From an uncultured Armatimonadota bacterium (lineage in GTDB: Bacteria > Armatimonadota > Fimbriimonadia > Fimbriimonadales > Fimbriimonadaceae): DNA of 44,069 bases. Under the pieces are notes generated by a model that worked only from the letters and a program-made list of their open reading frames with translations, had not been told where the DNA came from and ran no database searches. The translations under genes were made by a program, and so were the position numbers. Shown in pieces: positions 23,389 to 32,283 of the stretch. Positions within the stretch are counted from its first letter, which is position 1, and each line of letters opens with the position of its first letter. The DNA lies in NCBI GenBank assembly GCA_903833215.1, contig CAILEM010000042.1, positions 1 through 44,069 of the forward strand, given 5' to 3'.

Positions 23389-25764
23389 ATGAAAGCAATC
23401 CGATCAGTCGTCGCCGTTTCAGTGATCTCCAGCATGGCCTTGGGGGCGTCCATCTATTATCTGGCCGGACAAGATTGGCCGGGTGCTCAGTCGAAGAACG
23501 GAAGTATTCGGCTGCCCAACGGTGAGCGAATCAAGCCGGTAGGCCGAGTACACATTCCTTTAAGAGGCGATATGCCGCTATCGATGGCGTCATCCGCGGA
23601 TGGCTCGCAGTGCTTTGTTGTCACGGGTGGTTACCACGATCACGGCGTAGCCGTATTGAATCTCTCCGATGAGACTACGGATAGCTTTGTGGGGACGACG
23701 AAGTGTACGGGTGGAATAACTCAATTGCCGGATGGGACGATGTACGTGGCGTCGGGTGATCTTGGTGTTCGACGAATTGTTCCGAGCAGCAGTAAAGATA
23801 CATTTTTCTCAACGGGCTTTAAGCTGCCGAATCACGCATGGATTCAGGGCCTTGCGGCTCTTCCCGACGGTTCTATCCTCGCAACAGATATCAACAATGA
23901 CCAACTGCTCTGCTACCGTCCAAAGGAATCTGAACCTATTTGGACGCTCGCGACGGGGCACAAACCAAATCGAATAGCCATCGACTTAACGACGAGAAGA
24001 ATTGCCATTACCAATTGGGGTGGTTCAAGCGTTGATTTGGTGGACTTCAGCGGAAAACTGATCAAGCGTCTTGGCGTCGGAATTCAGCCGAGTGACCTGG
24101 TCTTCAAGAAGGATGGAACACTGTTTGTCTCAAACGCGGGTTCAAATACCGTGTCGGTCGTTCAGGCTGATGCTGTCATTTCCACGTTTTTTACGAGCCT
24201 AACGGCGAAGGACCTTATTGGCTCAACACCGAGTGGCTTGGCTTTGTCTCCTGACGAAAAGCACCTCTATGTTGCGAACTCGGGAAGCAACAACGTCGCT
24301 CAAATTGACGTCTCAGATCCAGTTCATCCAGGTGTAGAAGGCTTCATTCCGACGGGGTGGTATCCAACAACTGTATTTGCTCCTAAAGGTGGCAAGACCT
24401 TGCTGATTGGTACTGCCAAGGGTTTGGCAACGAAGGGCAACTTCCCAGGAGCCCGGGTTGAACAAACGGTCACCGATGACCTCAGGAACCACTACGATTA
24501 CCTTCCCAACACGCTCCAAGGAGATGTGATGGTGCTTGATGTTCCAAACAAAAAGGAACTGTCGGAATATACGGCGACCTGCAAGGCCAATGCCCAGCGC
24601 GAAATGTCGGCCAAGTTGCTTGCGGAAGAGAAAGCCCTTGTTCCCACTCTCCAGAGGATCAAACACGTTATTTACGTGATCCGAGAGAACCGATCGTTCG
24701 ACCAGGTCCTGGGCGACTTACCCGGAACGAATGCCGAACCCAGGCTTTGCATGTATGGAGAGAACATCACACCGAATGGCCACAAGATTGCTCGTGAGTT
24801 CAAAACCTTTGACAATCTTTATTGTGATGGTGAAGTTAGCCAAGATGGTCACCAATGGTGCTGCTCATCCTACTGCACGGACTTTACAGAGAAGATTTGG
24901 CCAACGGGCTATGCCGATCGTGGCACTCCCGATGAGGATGAGAGCGTGGCAAGTTCTCCTGCCGGATATCTATGGGACAACTGTAGAACCCACGGATTGA
25001 CCTACCGAAGCTACGGCGAGTTCGCTTCTTTCAAAGCCAACAAGAATACGGCTCCCAAGTACGAAGGGGTCAGCGGTTTGGAAGGGCATGCATGCGAGAA
25101 GTGGTCACTTTCCGACGCTCGCGATAAAGACAAAGTGGATGTTTTTACCGATGAAATGAAGTCGGCAGAGAAGACTGGTCAGTGGTGGAATTTCATGGTC
25201 ATGTCCCTGGGTGAAGACCACACCGCGGGCAGGTCGCCGGGCGACTTCACACCCTTCTCAAAGGTTGCCAGCAACGATTTAGGGCTTGGCAAACTTGTGG
25301 AAGCCGTCTCCCATAGCAAGTTGTGGGCAGACACCGCTATCTTTGTTATTGAAGACGATGCTCAGGACGGTCCCGATCACGTTGATGGTCATAGGACTGT
25401 CGGATACGTCATCTCGCCCTATATCAAGCGGGGCGGTGTGGATCATCACCTCTACAGCACGGCATCCATGATTCGGACGATGGAGTTGATGCTCGGCTTG
25501 CCGCCCATGTCGCAGCACGATCGACATGCAACCTCGATGGTTGCTTCATTTTCGCGAATCCCTAATACGAGCCCGTTTACTCATGAAGACGTTCGAATTG
25601 ATCTGTCAAAGCGGAATCCCAAGCAAGGTGCATTGGCGCTAGAGTCCTCAAAACTGGACTTCTCGGCTTACGACCGGGCTGATCCGCAACTGCTGAACCG
25701 GATTCTTTGGGCAGATGCCAAGCCAGGAATTCCATTCCCTGTGATTTCGCACCTCTCAAGATAA
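23389..25764 (+). CDS. YncE-like beta-propeller / phosphoesterase fusion
   Basis: The 791-residue protein has an N-terminal membrane anchor or signal (VVAVSVISSMALGASIYYL). Residues about 55-375 are a YncE-like propeller with repeated units (PNRIAIDLTTRRIAITNWGG, SDLVFKKDGTLFVSNAGSN, SGLALSPDEKHLYVANSGSN). Residues about 424-760 are a phosphoesterase of the phospholipase C/AcpA family: VIYVIRENRSFDQVLGDLPG holds the ENRSFD metal-site motif, and FVIEDDAQDGPDHVDGHR supplies further metal ligands. It probably cleaves phosphate esters outside the cytoplasm. This fusion is known in several phyla. It is probably co-transcribed with the PqaA-like gene. Confidence 0.88.
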   Translation: MKAIRSVVAVSVISSMALGASIYYLAGQDWPGAQSKNGSIRLPNGERIKPVGRVHIPLRGDMPLSMASSADGSQCFVVTGGYHDHGVAVLNLSDETTDSFVGTTKCTGGITQLPDGTMYVASGDLGVRRIVPSSSKDTFFSTGFKLPNHAWIQGLAALPDGSILATDINNDQLLCYRPKESEPIWTLATGHKPNRIAIDLTTRRIAITNWGGSSVDLVDFSGKLIKRLGVGIQPSDLVFKKDGTLFVSNAGSNTVSVVQADAVISTFFTSLTAKDLIGSTPSGLALSPDEKHLYVANSGSNNVAQIDVSDPVHPGVEGFIPTGWYPTTVFAPKGGKTLLIGTAKGLATKGNFPGARVEQTVTDDLRNHYDYLPNTLQGDVMVLDVPNKKELSEYTATCKANAQREMSAKLLAEEKALVPTLQRIKHVIYVIRENRSFDQVLGDLPGTNAEPRLCMYGENITPNGHKIAREFKTFDNLYCDGEVSQDGHQWCCSSYCTDFTEKIWPTGYADRGTPDEDESVASSPAGYLWDNCRTHGLTYRSYGEFASFKANKNTAPKYEGVSGLEGHACEKWSLSDARDKDKVDVFTDEMKSAEKTGQWWNFMVMSLGEDHTAGRSPGDFTPFSKVASNDLGLGKLVEAVSHSKLWADTAIFVIEDDAQDGPDHVDGHRTVGYVISPYIKRGGVDHHLYSTASMIRTMELMLGLPPMSQHDRHATSMVASFSRIPNTSPFTHEDVRIDLSKRNPKQGALALESSKLDFSAYDRADPQLLNRILWADAKPGIPFPVISHLSR

Positions 25765-25820
25765 ATGCCAAAAGATGGCCGAATTGACAAAAAGTGACGT
25801 GCAAACGGTCTGGGTCCTCG

Positions 25821-25836
25821 TAAAATAGCTCCGATG
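25821..25836 (+). promoter_or_regulatory. Leaderless-type -10 box for oxidoreductase gene
   Basis: TAAAAT at 25821-25826, exactly seven bases, then ATG at 25834; no Shine-Dalgarno sequence. Confidence 0.5.
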
Positions 25837-26916
25837 TCAGTGACGATTTCTCGACGAACGGCTTTGATTGGGTTGGCGGCAGCTGCGGTGGATCCGTTTG
25901 CGTTTGCACGTACGCAGAAGGACAAACCAGTGGGATGGGCGATCCTTGGCCTTGGTGGGTATGCAACCAACCAGATCATGCCTGCTTTTGCGGCTGCACA
26001 GAACTCCAAGCTCGTGGCTCTGATCAGTGGTCATCCCGAAAAACTCACTCGCTTTGGTGCCAAGTACGGAATTCCAGAATCTCACCGCTACACTTACGAT
26101 TCAATGGATGCCATTGCGTCCAACCCTGACATCGATGTCGTCTACATCATCACGCCTCCAGCAACTCACCCTGAATTCACATTACGGGTGGCCAAACTTG
26201 GCAAGCATGTTTGCAGTGAAAAGCCGATGGCTCCGACGCCAGCTGATTGCCAGAAGATGATTGACGCATGCAAGAAAGCGGGCAAACTCCTACAGATCGG
26301 ATACCGCAGTCATTACGAAGCTCATAACCTGCGCGCCATCCAAGCCTGTCGCTCAGGTGAGTTGGGCAAGATCCAGAGCATCCGCTCAGACCATGGTTTC
26401 AACATCGGGCCCGGACAATGGCGAACACAGAAAGCTCTTGCAGGTGGTGGGTCCATGATGGATATCGGCATCTACTCCCTCAATGCCCTTCGGTATTTGT
26501 CGGGCGAAGAGCCGATTGAAGTATCAGCAACGATCACAAATCCGCCAAACGACTCTCGTTTTGTTGATTGCGAAGACACCGTTGATTTCACCTTGAAGTT
26601 CCCAAGTGGGTTGATAGGCCATGGTACAAGTGGTTACTCATGGAATCCCGGCAAGAACCGATATGAAGTCGTCGGATCTAAGTCGAAACTGGTCGCAGAA
26701 CTCGCTACGGGCTACTACGGAAACCACCTCACTGTGGATGGGAAGGATCTTCCGGTCGTTGAAAACAATCAATGGGCAGCCCAAATGGATCACTTCTCTG
26801 ATCGTATCCGTCACGGAGGAAAGGTCAAAACCTCCGGGCAAGAAGGACTCCGAGATATCCGCATCATTCACGCGATTTATGAATCGGCGCGCCTAGGCAA
26901 GCCGGTGAGAGTGTAG
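25834..26916 (+). CDS. Gfo/Idh/MocA family oxidoreductase with Tat signal
   Basis: The 360-residue protein opens with a twin-arginine type leader (ISRRTALIGLAAAAVDPFAFA), so it is likely exported folded with its cofactor. The Rossmann motif GWAILGLGGYATNQIMPAF binds NAD(P), and the family motif CSEKPMAPT carries the catalytic Lys. The C-terminal domain has LAGGGSMMDIGIYSLNALRYL, with D and H/Y residues typical of glucose-fructose oxidoreductase-like members. The enzyme probably oxidises or reduces a sugar in the periplasm, with bound cofactor. It has its own leaderless-type promoter and ends 11 bp from the convergent AAA-WD40 gene. Confidence 0.9.
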   Translation: MSVTISRRTALIGLAAAAVDPFAFARTQKDKPVGWAILGLGGYATNQIMPAFAAAQNSKLVALISGHPEKLTRFGAKYGIPESHRYTYDSMDAIASNPDIDVVYIITPPATHPEFTLRVAKLGKHVCSEKPMAPTPADCQKMIDACKKAGKLLQIGYRSHYEAHNLRAIQACRSGELGKIQSIRSDHGFNIGPGQWRTQKALAGGGSMMDIGIYSLNALRYLSGEEPIEVSATITNPPNDSRFVDCEDTVDFTLKFPSGLIGHGTSGYSWNPGKNRYEVVGSKSKLVAELATGYYGNHLTVDGKDLPVVENNQWAAQMDHFSDRIRHGGKVKTSGQEGLRDIRIIHAIYESARLGKPVRV

Positions 26917-26927
26917 GAGGACAGCAG

Positions 26928-29900
26928 CTACCGCTGCTCAGTTCGCCAGATACGGATCTTTCCATCGCCGCAGTCGGTGAGGATCGATTTGCCATCTGGA
27001 GTCATGATTGCGTCGAAGACGATGTCCTGATGACCACTTAATTTCATCAGTTCAAAACCATCTCGGGGATCACAGATGCGGGCAAAATTATCAGCAGATG
27101 CCGTGATGATTCGCTTCCCATCCGGTGACCATTGGGATGAAGAAACCCATGATCCGTGTTGAACTGCAAACACTTGGGTCCCCGAGTCAACGTCCCAGAC
27201 ACGCGCTGTGTTGTCGTACGAGTTGCTGACCAGGCGTTTGCTATCTGGCGAGAAATGCACACCCCAAACTCTTCCCCTATGCCCCTCCAGAATACGTTTA
27301 GTTGTGGAATCATCAACGGCGAGGAGAGTCACAAGGAATCCGTGTGATGAGCATGCTAGCCACCGGCCATCAGGGGAAAACTCAGCGTCTGAAAGCGCTC
27401 CTTTCTCCTGGTGAACAACCTTGCCGGTCAGACTCGCAAGATCCAGCAGCAAGAGTGAACCCGCTTTCGTCGCAAGCGCTGCCTTGTTGCTGTCAGGTGA
27501 GATTCCGATAGTTGTAATGACAAAGTTCGGAAGAATGACGGCGCTTGGTGTGGATGCAAGGCTTGGCATTTGTATCAAGCCGCCATCTTTCAACCCGAAC
27601 AACACTTGACCTCGGCTGGTGAGTGTCACGCAGGTGGGATGAAGTCCTGCGAGTTGCAGACTCCTCACAACCTTTCCGCTCATGGTATCCACGATGACAA
27701 CCGAGCCATTCGTGGTAACAAGCACCAACCACTTACTTTCTGCCGAGTACGCCATTGGATGCACCGCGACATTCGCACCGAGGTCATATCTTCCAAGCTG
27801 GCGCCCTGTTTGTGCATCAAAGAGAACGGATACCCCCCCGATGGCGCTTGTGACGCACGTTGACCCGTCTGGAGACATCTTCATCGCGGTGATTTTCCCG
27901 CAGTGTAGATCGATGGTCTCGGTGAAAGGTTGAGAGTCAACTCTCCACTCAAGGACGCCAGAATCAAGGGTCATCGCGATTAACTTTGTCTCATCCTCAT
28001 TGAGGTCGACTGTTGTAACATCCGCGGTGGCACCCATAAAGGTCCGCTCCAAGGAGCCATCAAGTGCATTCCAAAGCTTGGCAGTGCCATCAGAACTACC
28101 TGTAACGATTCGGGTGTTATCTCGAAACCAATGTGCATCCACGATTGGTCCCGACGTTCCTTTGAGTCGAGATGCTAGGGAGCCATCGACCGTCTTGAGT
28201 ACAGTCGCGTCGGGTGACACTTGCATCAAGACAATGAATTCGTCATTGGGGCTAAATACCGGTCGGGCCACTTGGGATAACTTTTGCCTCCATTGCCATC
28301 GCTTGGCTGCGATGTTATACATGTTGGTTTTGTTATCGATACTTGCAGCCACGACGAATCGCCCGTTGTGGCTGAAATAGCACCCAACCGGTGGAAATCC
28401 GGTTTCAATGTGAGTGGGGGTGCCTGTTGCGTGATCAATGAGGTCGAAGCCGTTCTGCTTGGGATCCCAACTCACCGAAACGCTGCCGTCTTCACTCATG
28501 TTGAAGTGTTGGCCATCAATCGCTAAGAATCGTTTATTGGCAGCATCAATCCGATTACGTAAATTTGACTTTCCCGAGGTTGCTCGAAGCCATTCGATGG
28601 CGACTCCCGAGTTCAATACTCCTATCTTCTCGTCGCCCTGAAAGACTTGCGGTCCAACGAGTGTAACGAGCTTTCCGCCTTCGTACCATGCACGAAACGC
28701 TTGATGCAGCTTCTTTGGATCTAAGTCGGGAGGGCGAATCACCTTTGCCTCACCAAATCGAGTCGACCAGAAGCGCCATTCCCACCCCCGGTCTGGGGCG
28801 TTCGTTTGGCTTTTAACGAGTTCAAAGGCCTTGATAAAGTTAGCGTCTTCCACACGCTCGGATGCCAAGGCAATGGAGGCTTGATACGCGATTCGACGGT
28901 TCTCAGTATTGAGTTGCCTTGCTCGGACCAGAGCTTGATCGCGCTGTCCCGTGAGAATGAGGAGGTAGCTGACAATCGCTATCAGTAGAGACACTGCCAG
29001 GATGGCTACTCGTCCAATTCTCCAGGCTGACTGGATTGCCGCCGAACGTTGCCTTTGTTCTTCAAGTATGGGGAGGTTATTTCGGCACCATGCTTCATCG
29101 AAAGCCTTCTCATAGATTCGATTTCGAATCCGTAAGGAACGTCCTTGTTCCGTCACGACTCCTGAGAGGAGGAGTGTGTCGATAATGGCTGGATCATGGT
29201 TCGTCGTCACGACGTTGCCACGCAGTAATAAGCGATAGAGCTCAAGGACTCTACTCCGAGCCTCGTCGGGTGACGACTCGAATCCCTTAACCTCAAGCAG
29301 TCTGCGCTCGGCATCGCTGATGTTGGTGTCGTTCTGTCTCGCATCGGGATCAAGCAGAATTCGCTTCACAACTCCATCCACGTCCCAGGGATGTTTTGTG
29401 ACTGGGTCCATAGCGCATGCCGCGGCCAATACTTGAGTTAGGTAGGGATGCCCATTTGTCCACCAATAGATCCGACTCAAGATATCAACGCCGCTCCGGC
29501 CCGGAGCTTCCAAGCGTTGGATATATGGCTTGAGATCCTCAAGACTGAAATCAGACAGGTCGACGCGTCTGCCGATATTGAATGGCGTGACATCTTGATT
29601 TCGAATCAACTGGCTTGGAGTCGCAACCCCGGCTAGACAAAATGTCAGGCGGCGGAGATTTGGAGAAGTGGATCGCCTGTTGTAGGTTCCGCGAATTCCC
29701 GCAAAGAACTCATCCGTTGGAAAGGTCAAGGACATCAAGAAGTCAACTTCATCGATGAAGATGACGACTGGAGACTCGATTTCCTCAAGAACGACAGCCT
29801 CAATGCATCGAAACCAGCGGATCATTGGCCCCTCTGCCAAATGGGACTTCCAATAGGCAAAGAGCTTCTCGGTAAGCCCTAAGTCCTGTCCGATGGAGTG

Positions 29901-30173
29901 CAGTAATCCGGCGTACCATTGCTCGCAGTTGACATTTGAACCGATGCGCTGAAGGTCCAGGTTCAGGGTAGTCACTCCATTGACTTTCAGCCTTTCCAGA
30001 GTACGCACGATTAGGGAAGATTTGCCCTTCTGGCGTGAATCGAGAACATAGCAGAGTTCACCGGCAAGCAAAAGCTGCCCCAACAAGCGGTCAGCATCTC
30101 GCTCCAAGTAGCTTGGATCGTCCGGTCTCAATGTTCCGCCGACGGCGAAGTAGGGGGTCTGCTCAGAGCGCAT
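26928..30173 (-). CDS. AAA-like ATPase (AAA_35 type) with transmembrane segment and WD40 repeats
   Basis: From ATG 30173 this is a 1081-residue protein. Its N-terminal 300 residues match AAA_35-like P-loop domains: YFAVGGTLRPDDPSYLERDAD at the start, a P-loop LDSRQKGKSSLI, Walker B VVIFIDEVDFL and an arginine-rich sensor area (RRLTFCLAGVATPSQLI). A helical linker leads to one membrane helix (VAILAVSLLIAIVSYLLIL), a coiled segment, and about ten WD40-like blades to the C-terminus (SSDGTAKLWNA, SYDNTARVWDV, CGDGKIRIW). STAND-like ATPases with WD40 sensors act in signalling or defence. No effector domain is fused or adjacent. A longer in-frame TTG start at 30227 would run through the GTGAC repeats, so the ATG is preferred. 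Confidence 0.85.
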   Translation of the reverse strand: MRSEQTPYFAVGGTLRPDDPSYLERDADRLLGQLLLAGELCYVLDSRQKGKSSLIVRTLERLKVNGVTTLNLDLQRIGSNVNCEQWYAGLLHSIGQDLGLTEKLFAYWKSHLAEGPMIRWFRCIEAVVLEEIESPVVIFIDEVDFLMSLTFPTDEFFAGIRGTYNRRSTSPNLRRLTFCLAGVATPSQLIRNQDVTPFNIGRRVDLSDFSLEDLKPYIQRLEAPGRSGVDILSRIYWWTNGHPYLTQVLAAACAMDPVTKHPWDVDGVVKRILLDPDARQNDTNISDAERRLLEVKGFESSPDEARSRVLELYRLLLRGNVVTTNHDPAIIDTLLLSGVVTEQGRSLRIRNRIYEKAFDEAWCRNNLPILEEQRQRSAAIQSAWRIGRVAILAVSLLIAIVSYLLILTGQRDQALVRARQLNTENRRIAYQASIALASERVEDANFIKAFELVKSQTNAPDRGWEWRFWSTRFGEAKVIRPPDLDPKKLHQAFRAWYEGGKLVTLVGPQVFQGDEKIGVLNSGVAIEWLRATSGKSNLRNRIDAANKRFLAIDGQHFNMSEDGSVSVSWDPKQNGFDLIDHATGTPTHIETGFPPVGCYFSHNGRFVVAASIDNKTNMYNIAAKRWQWRQKLSQVARPVFSPNDEFIVLMQVSPDATVLKTVDGSLASRLKGTSGPIVDAHWFRDNTRIVTGSSDGTAKLWNALDGSLERTFMGATADVTTVDLNEDETKLIAMTLDSGVLEWRVDSQPFTETIDLHCGKITAMKMSPDGSTCVTSAIGGVSVLFDAQTGRQLGRYDLGANVAVHPMAYSAESKWLVLVTTNGSVVIVDTMSGKVVRSLQLAGLHPTCVTLTSRGQVLFGLKDGGLIQMPSLASTPSAVILPNFVITTIGISPDSNKAALATKAGSLLLLDLASLTGKVVHQEKGALSDAEFSPDGRWLACSSHGFLVTLLAVDDSTTKRILEGHRGRVWGVHFSPDSKRLVSNSYDNTARVWDVDSGTQVFAVQHGSWVSSSQWSPDGKRIITASADNFARICDPRDGFELMKLSGHQDIVFDAIMTPDGKSILTDCGDGKIRIWRTEQR

Positions 30174-30180
30174 CTTTTCT

Positions 30181-30255
30181 GTCACTTCGATACTGGCCTT
30201 TGGTGAGTGACGGAATTGTGACGCCAAGCGGCCCAGTCCGTCACAGTTTGGTCAC
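30181..30255. promoter_or_regulatory. Cluster of GTGAC half-sites upstream of AAA-WD40 gene
   Basis: Two 17-bp arms (30207-30223 and 30239-30255) are inverted copies matching at 14 of 17 bases. Each arm contains two GTGAC units 11 bp apart. A fifth GTCAC lies at 30181-30185. One helical turn between units suggests cooperative binding of a regulator; none is encoded next door. Confidence 0.5.
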
Positions 30256-30342
30256 ACCTGACGATGTTAACTACCTTCGAGGACGAGGATGACCGATCCA
30301 AGTTCAAACATTTGAATCGAGAAGGGAAAAGGAACAACGCTT

Positions 30343-32283
30343 ATGTCAGTTATCTTAATAGCGGCACTCATTTCGTCGGGACTACATCACCCACCGGCAC
30401 AGGATGGGGTTCGGTACGGTGGCAAATCGAACCTCTCTGTCGAGAGCAAGGGGCAGCCACAGGCATCCTCGCAAGAGCTTGCTCAGGCAAAGTCTCAGGG
30501 AATCTTGGCGGAAGAACTACCCACTTGGCTCAAGTGGTTCAGAAGTTCACCAGACGAGCGCAATCGGAAGATTGATGCGAGTAAGGCTCTCTTCAGTGAC
30601 AAACAGCTACAGCAATTCAAGTCGATGGGGGCAAAGAATGGTCAGCCGTTGTGCGTTAACGGCGACTTTGAACTTGGTGATTTCACAAGTTGGACAACGT
30701 GGACGAGCCCTTTCGTTCCGGGGTCTTTTACTTGGACCCAGGTAATCACACCCCCCGCACCTGCTTACGGCAACCAGTTGACTAGCAGACATACGATTCT
30801 GCCCGCGGCTCCTTGGACACCGTTTATCCCCAAGGTTGGATACTCAGGATCGAGTTCTCCACCGGATTGGAACGGACCCTATGACCCGATTGTCAACAAC
30901 GCAGGCGGGACGAGTGCTCACGATATTCCGATCCCAATGCCAGGTGGTGGACTACATACACTGAGATTGGGCAATCCAACGAACGGGGCTCAAGCGGAGG
31001 CTGCCGTGACAGTGTTCCACGTGCCGCCGACGATGACGTATTTCACGTTTCAGTACGCGATGGTCGCTGAAGATCCTGGACACGTCACAAGTCACCAGCC
31101 GCGGTTTATCTACCAGCTATACGACTTGGGTGGTTCCGGGGTAGTGGACTCGGTAGAGCGTGTTTCATCCAGCACGGATCCGTTCTTTAAGTCGGCGACA
31201 ATTAACGGGCGGAAGATCGTCTGGCGTCGGGTCTCCTGCTACCGGAAAGATATTTCTTCGCTCGTTGGACACGATTTGATGGCTGTGTTCATCAACACTG
31301 ACTGCAGCGAAGGTGGCCATTTCGGATACACGTATGTAGATTCCCTTTGCGATCAGAACGTTGGCAACCCGATCCTGAGCGTCCCTGACAAGATATGTAT
31401 CAAAGACCACTTGATCGCGGATGGAACGCAAAGCTTGGGCGTGACGACCTACGGCTGGACGGTGGTTCGCTGTGATGCAAATGGAAATAACGAGGTCGCA
31501 TCGACAAAATTCACCTCCACTGGCACGGGTGCGATCACCACAACCACGGATATCACGAACCTCGCGACTCAAAGGCAACGGCCACTTAAATGCGGTTTCT
31601 ACTACAAAGTCAGTTTGACGGTTGCCACGGAATGCTCTCCAGAGACAATGGTCTCCAAAGTCGTATATGTCGATTGCTGCAACACGACGGACACCTGCTG
31701 CAAAGATATCAAGATCGGCGACGCGGGTGAGCTGCGTCTCACTCACTCCGTCGGAACCTACGGCTTTAGCCAGCAGCTGGTCGGTGTTCCCACGAGTACT
31801 CGAAGCATCGACTTCGATATCGTAAGCGCATCCGTCGCAAATGTCGGCGATAAGTGTCCACCGGCAGGTCCGGTCTACGGGTATGTGTCGAATGCTGCGG
31901 CGATTTCAGTGCAAAACTTCAGCGCTCCGCAGTTTCCAGCGAATCCATACAGTCATGTCGTCACGTGGTCTTCACCAGGCACGACAGCTGTCTGCAATCC
32001 GACCCTACCAACAACGCTAACCTTCCCTATGCCCGCAGATCCGCCGTGCATCAGCTACCTTCGGTTCTGTCTTCGGATTACCGTCAAAACCAAAGACTGT
32101 AAGTCATGCGAACTCCTTCAGTGGTACTACTTCAAGCGCGTTTATCAGGGCGAAGGGCAGGAGACGGTTACCACGATCAACCCATCTCAGTGGCCCGGTC
32201 CGGGTTCAGGGCCGGCTGGCAATCCCGCGACCAAGTCGAAATCAAACTCCTACCGAAATCGAGGAGGAGCGGGTAACCGATGA
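30343..32283 (+). CDS. Secreted Cys-rich protein of unknown function
   Basis: The 646-residue protein has a short signal (SVILIAALISSGLHH). After a charged linker, a beta-rich domain opens with CVNGDFELGDFTSWTTW, a carbohydrate-binding or 'nonsense' jelly-roll-like start seen in secreted proteins. Further on are a PKD-like stretch (SLGVTTYGWTVVRCDANG) and a dense cysteine region (CCNTTDTCCKDIKIGD, later DPPCISYLRFCLRIT and KDCKSCELLQWY). At least 20 cysteines suggest many disulfides, so it acts outside the cytoplasm. The Ser/Asn/Gly-rich tail ends in a 4-bp overlap with the redoxin gene. AAAGGA lies nine bases before the ATG. No family recognised. Confidence 0.75.
   Translation: MSVILIAALISSGLHHPPAQDGVRYGGKSNLSVESKGQPQASSQELAQAKSQGILAEELPTWLKWFRSSPDERNRKIDASKALFSDKQLQQFKSMGAKNGQPLCVNGDFELGDFTSWTTWTSPFVPGSFTWTQVITPPAPAYGNQLTSRHTILPAAPWTPFIPKVGYSGSSSPPDWNGPYDPIVNNAGGTSAHDIPIPMPGGGLHTLRLGNPTNGAQAEAAVTVFHVPPTMTYFTFQYAMVAEDPGHVTSHQPRFIYQLYDLGGSGVVDSVERVSSSTDPFFKSATINGRKIVWRRVSCYRKDISSLVGHDLMAVFINTDCSEGGHFGYTYVDSLCDQNVGNPILSVPDKICIKDHLIADGTQSLGVTTYGWTVVRCDANGNNEVASTKFTSTGTGAITTTTDITNLATQRQRPLKCGFYYKVSLTVATECSPETMVSKVVYVDCCNTTDTCCKDIKIGDAGELRLTHSVGTYGFSQQLVGVPTSTRSIDFDIVSASVANVGDKCPPAGPVYGYVSNAAAISVQNFSAPQFPANPYSHVVTWSSPGTTAVCNPTLPTTLTFPMPADPPCISYLRFCLRITVKTKDCKSCELLQWYYFKRVYQGEGQETVTTINPSQWPGPGSGPAGNPATKSKSNSYRNRGGAGNR

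Noticed and set aside
26923-26938. AGCAGC/GCTGCT hairpin between the convergent oxidoreductase and AAA-WD40 genes
   Set aside because: Only 6 bp, overlaps the last codons of the AAA-WD40 gene, and has no T-tract; too weak to call a terminator.
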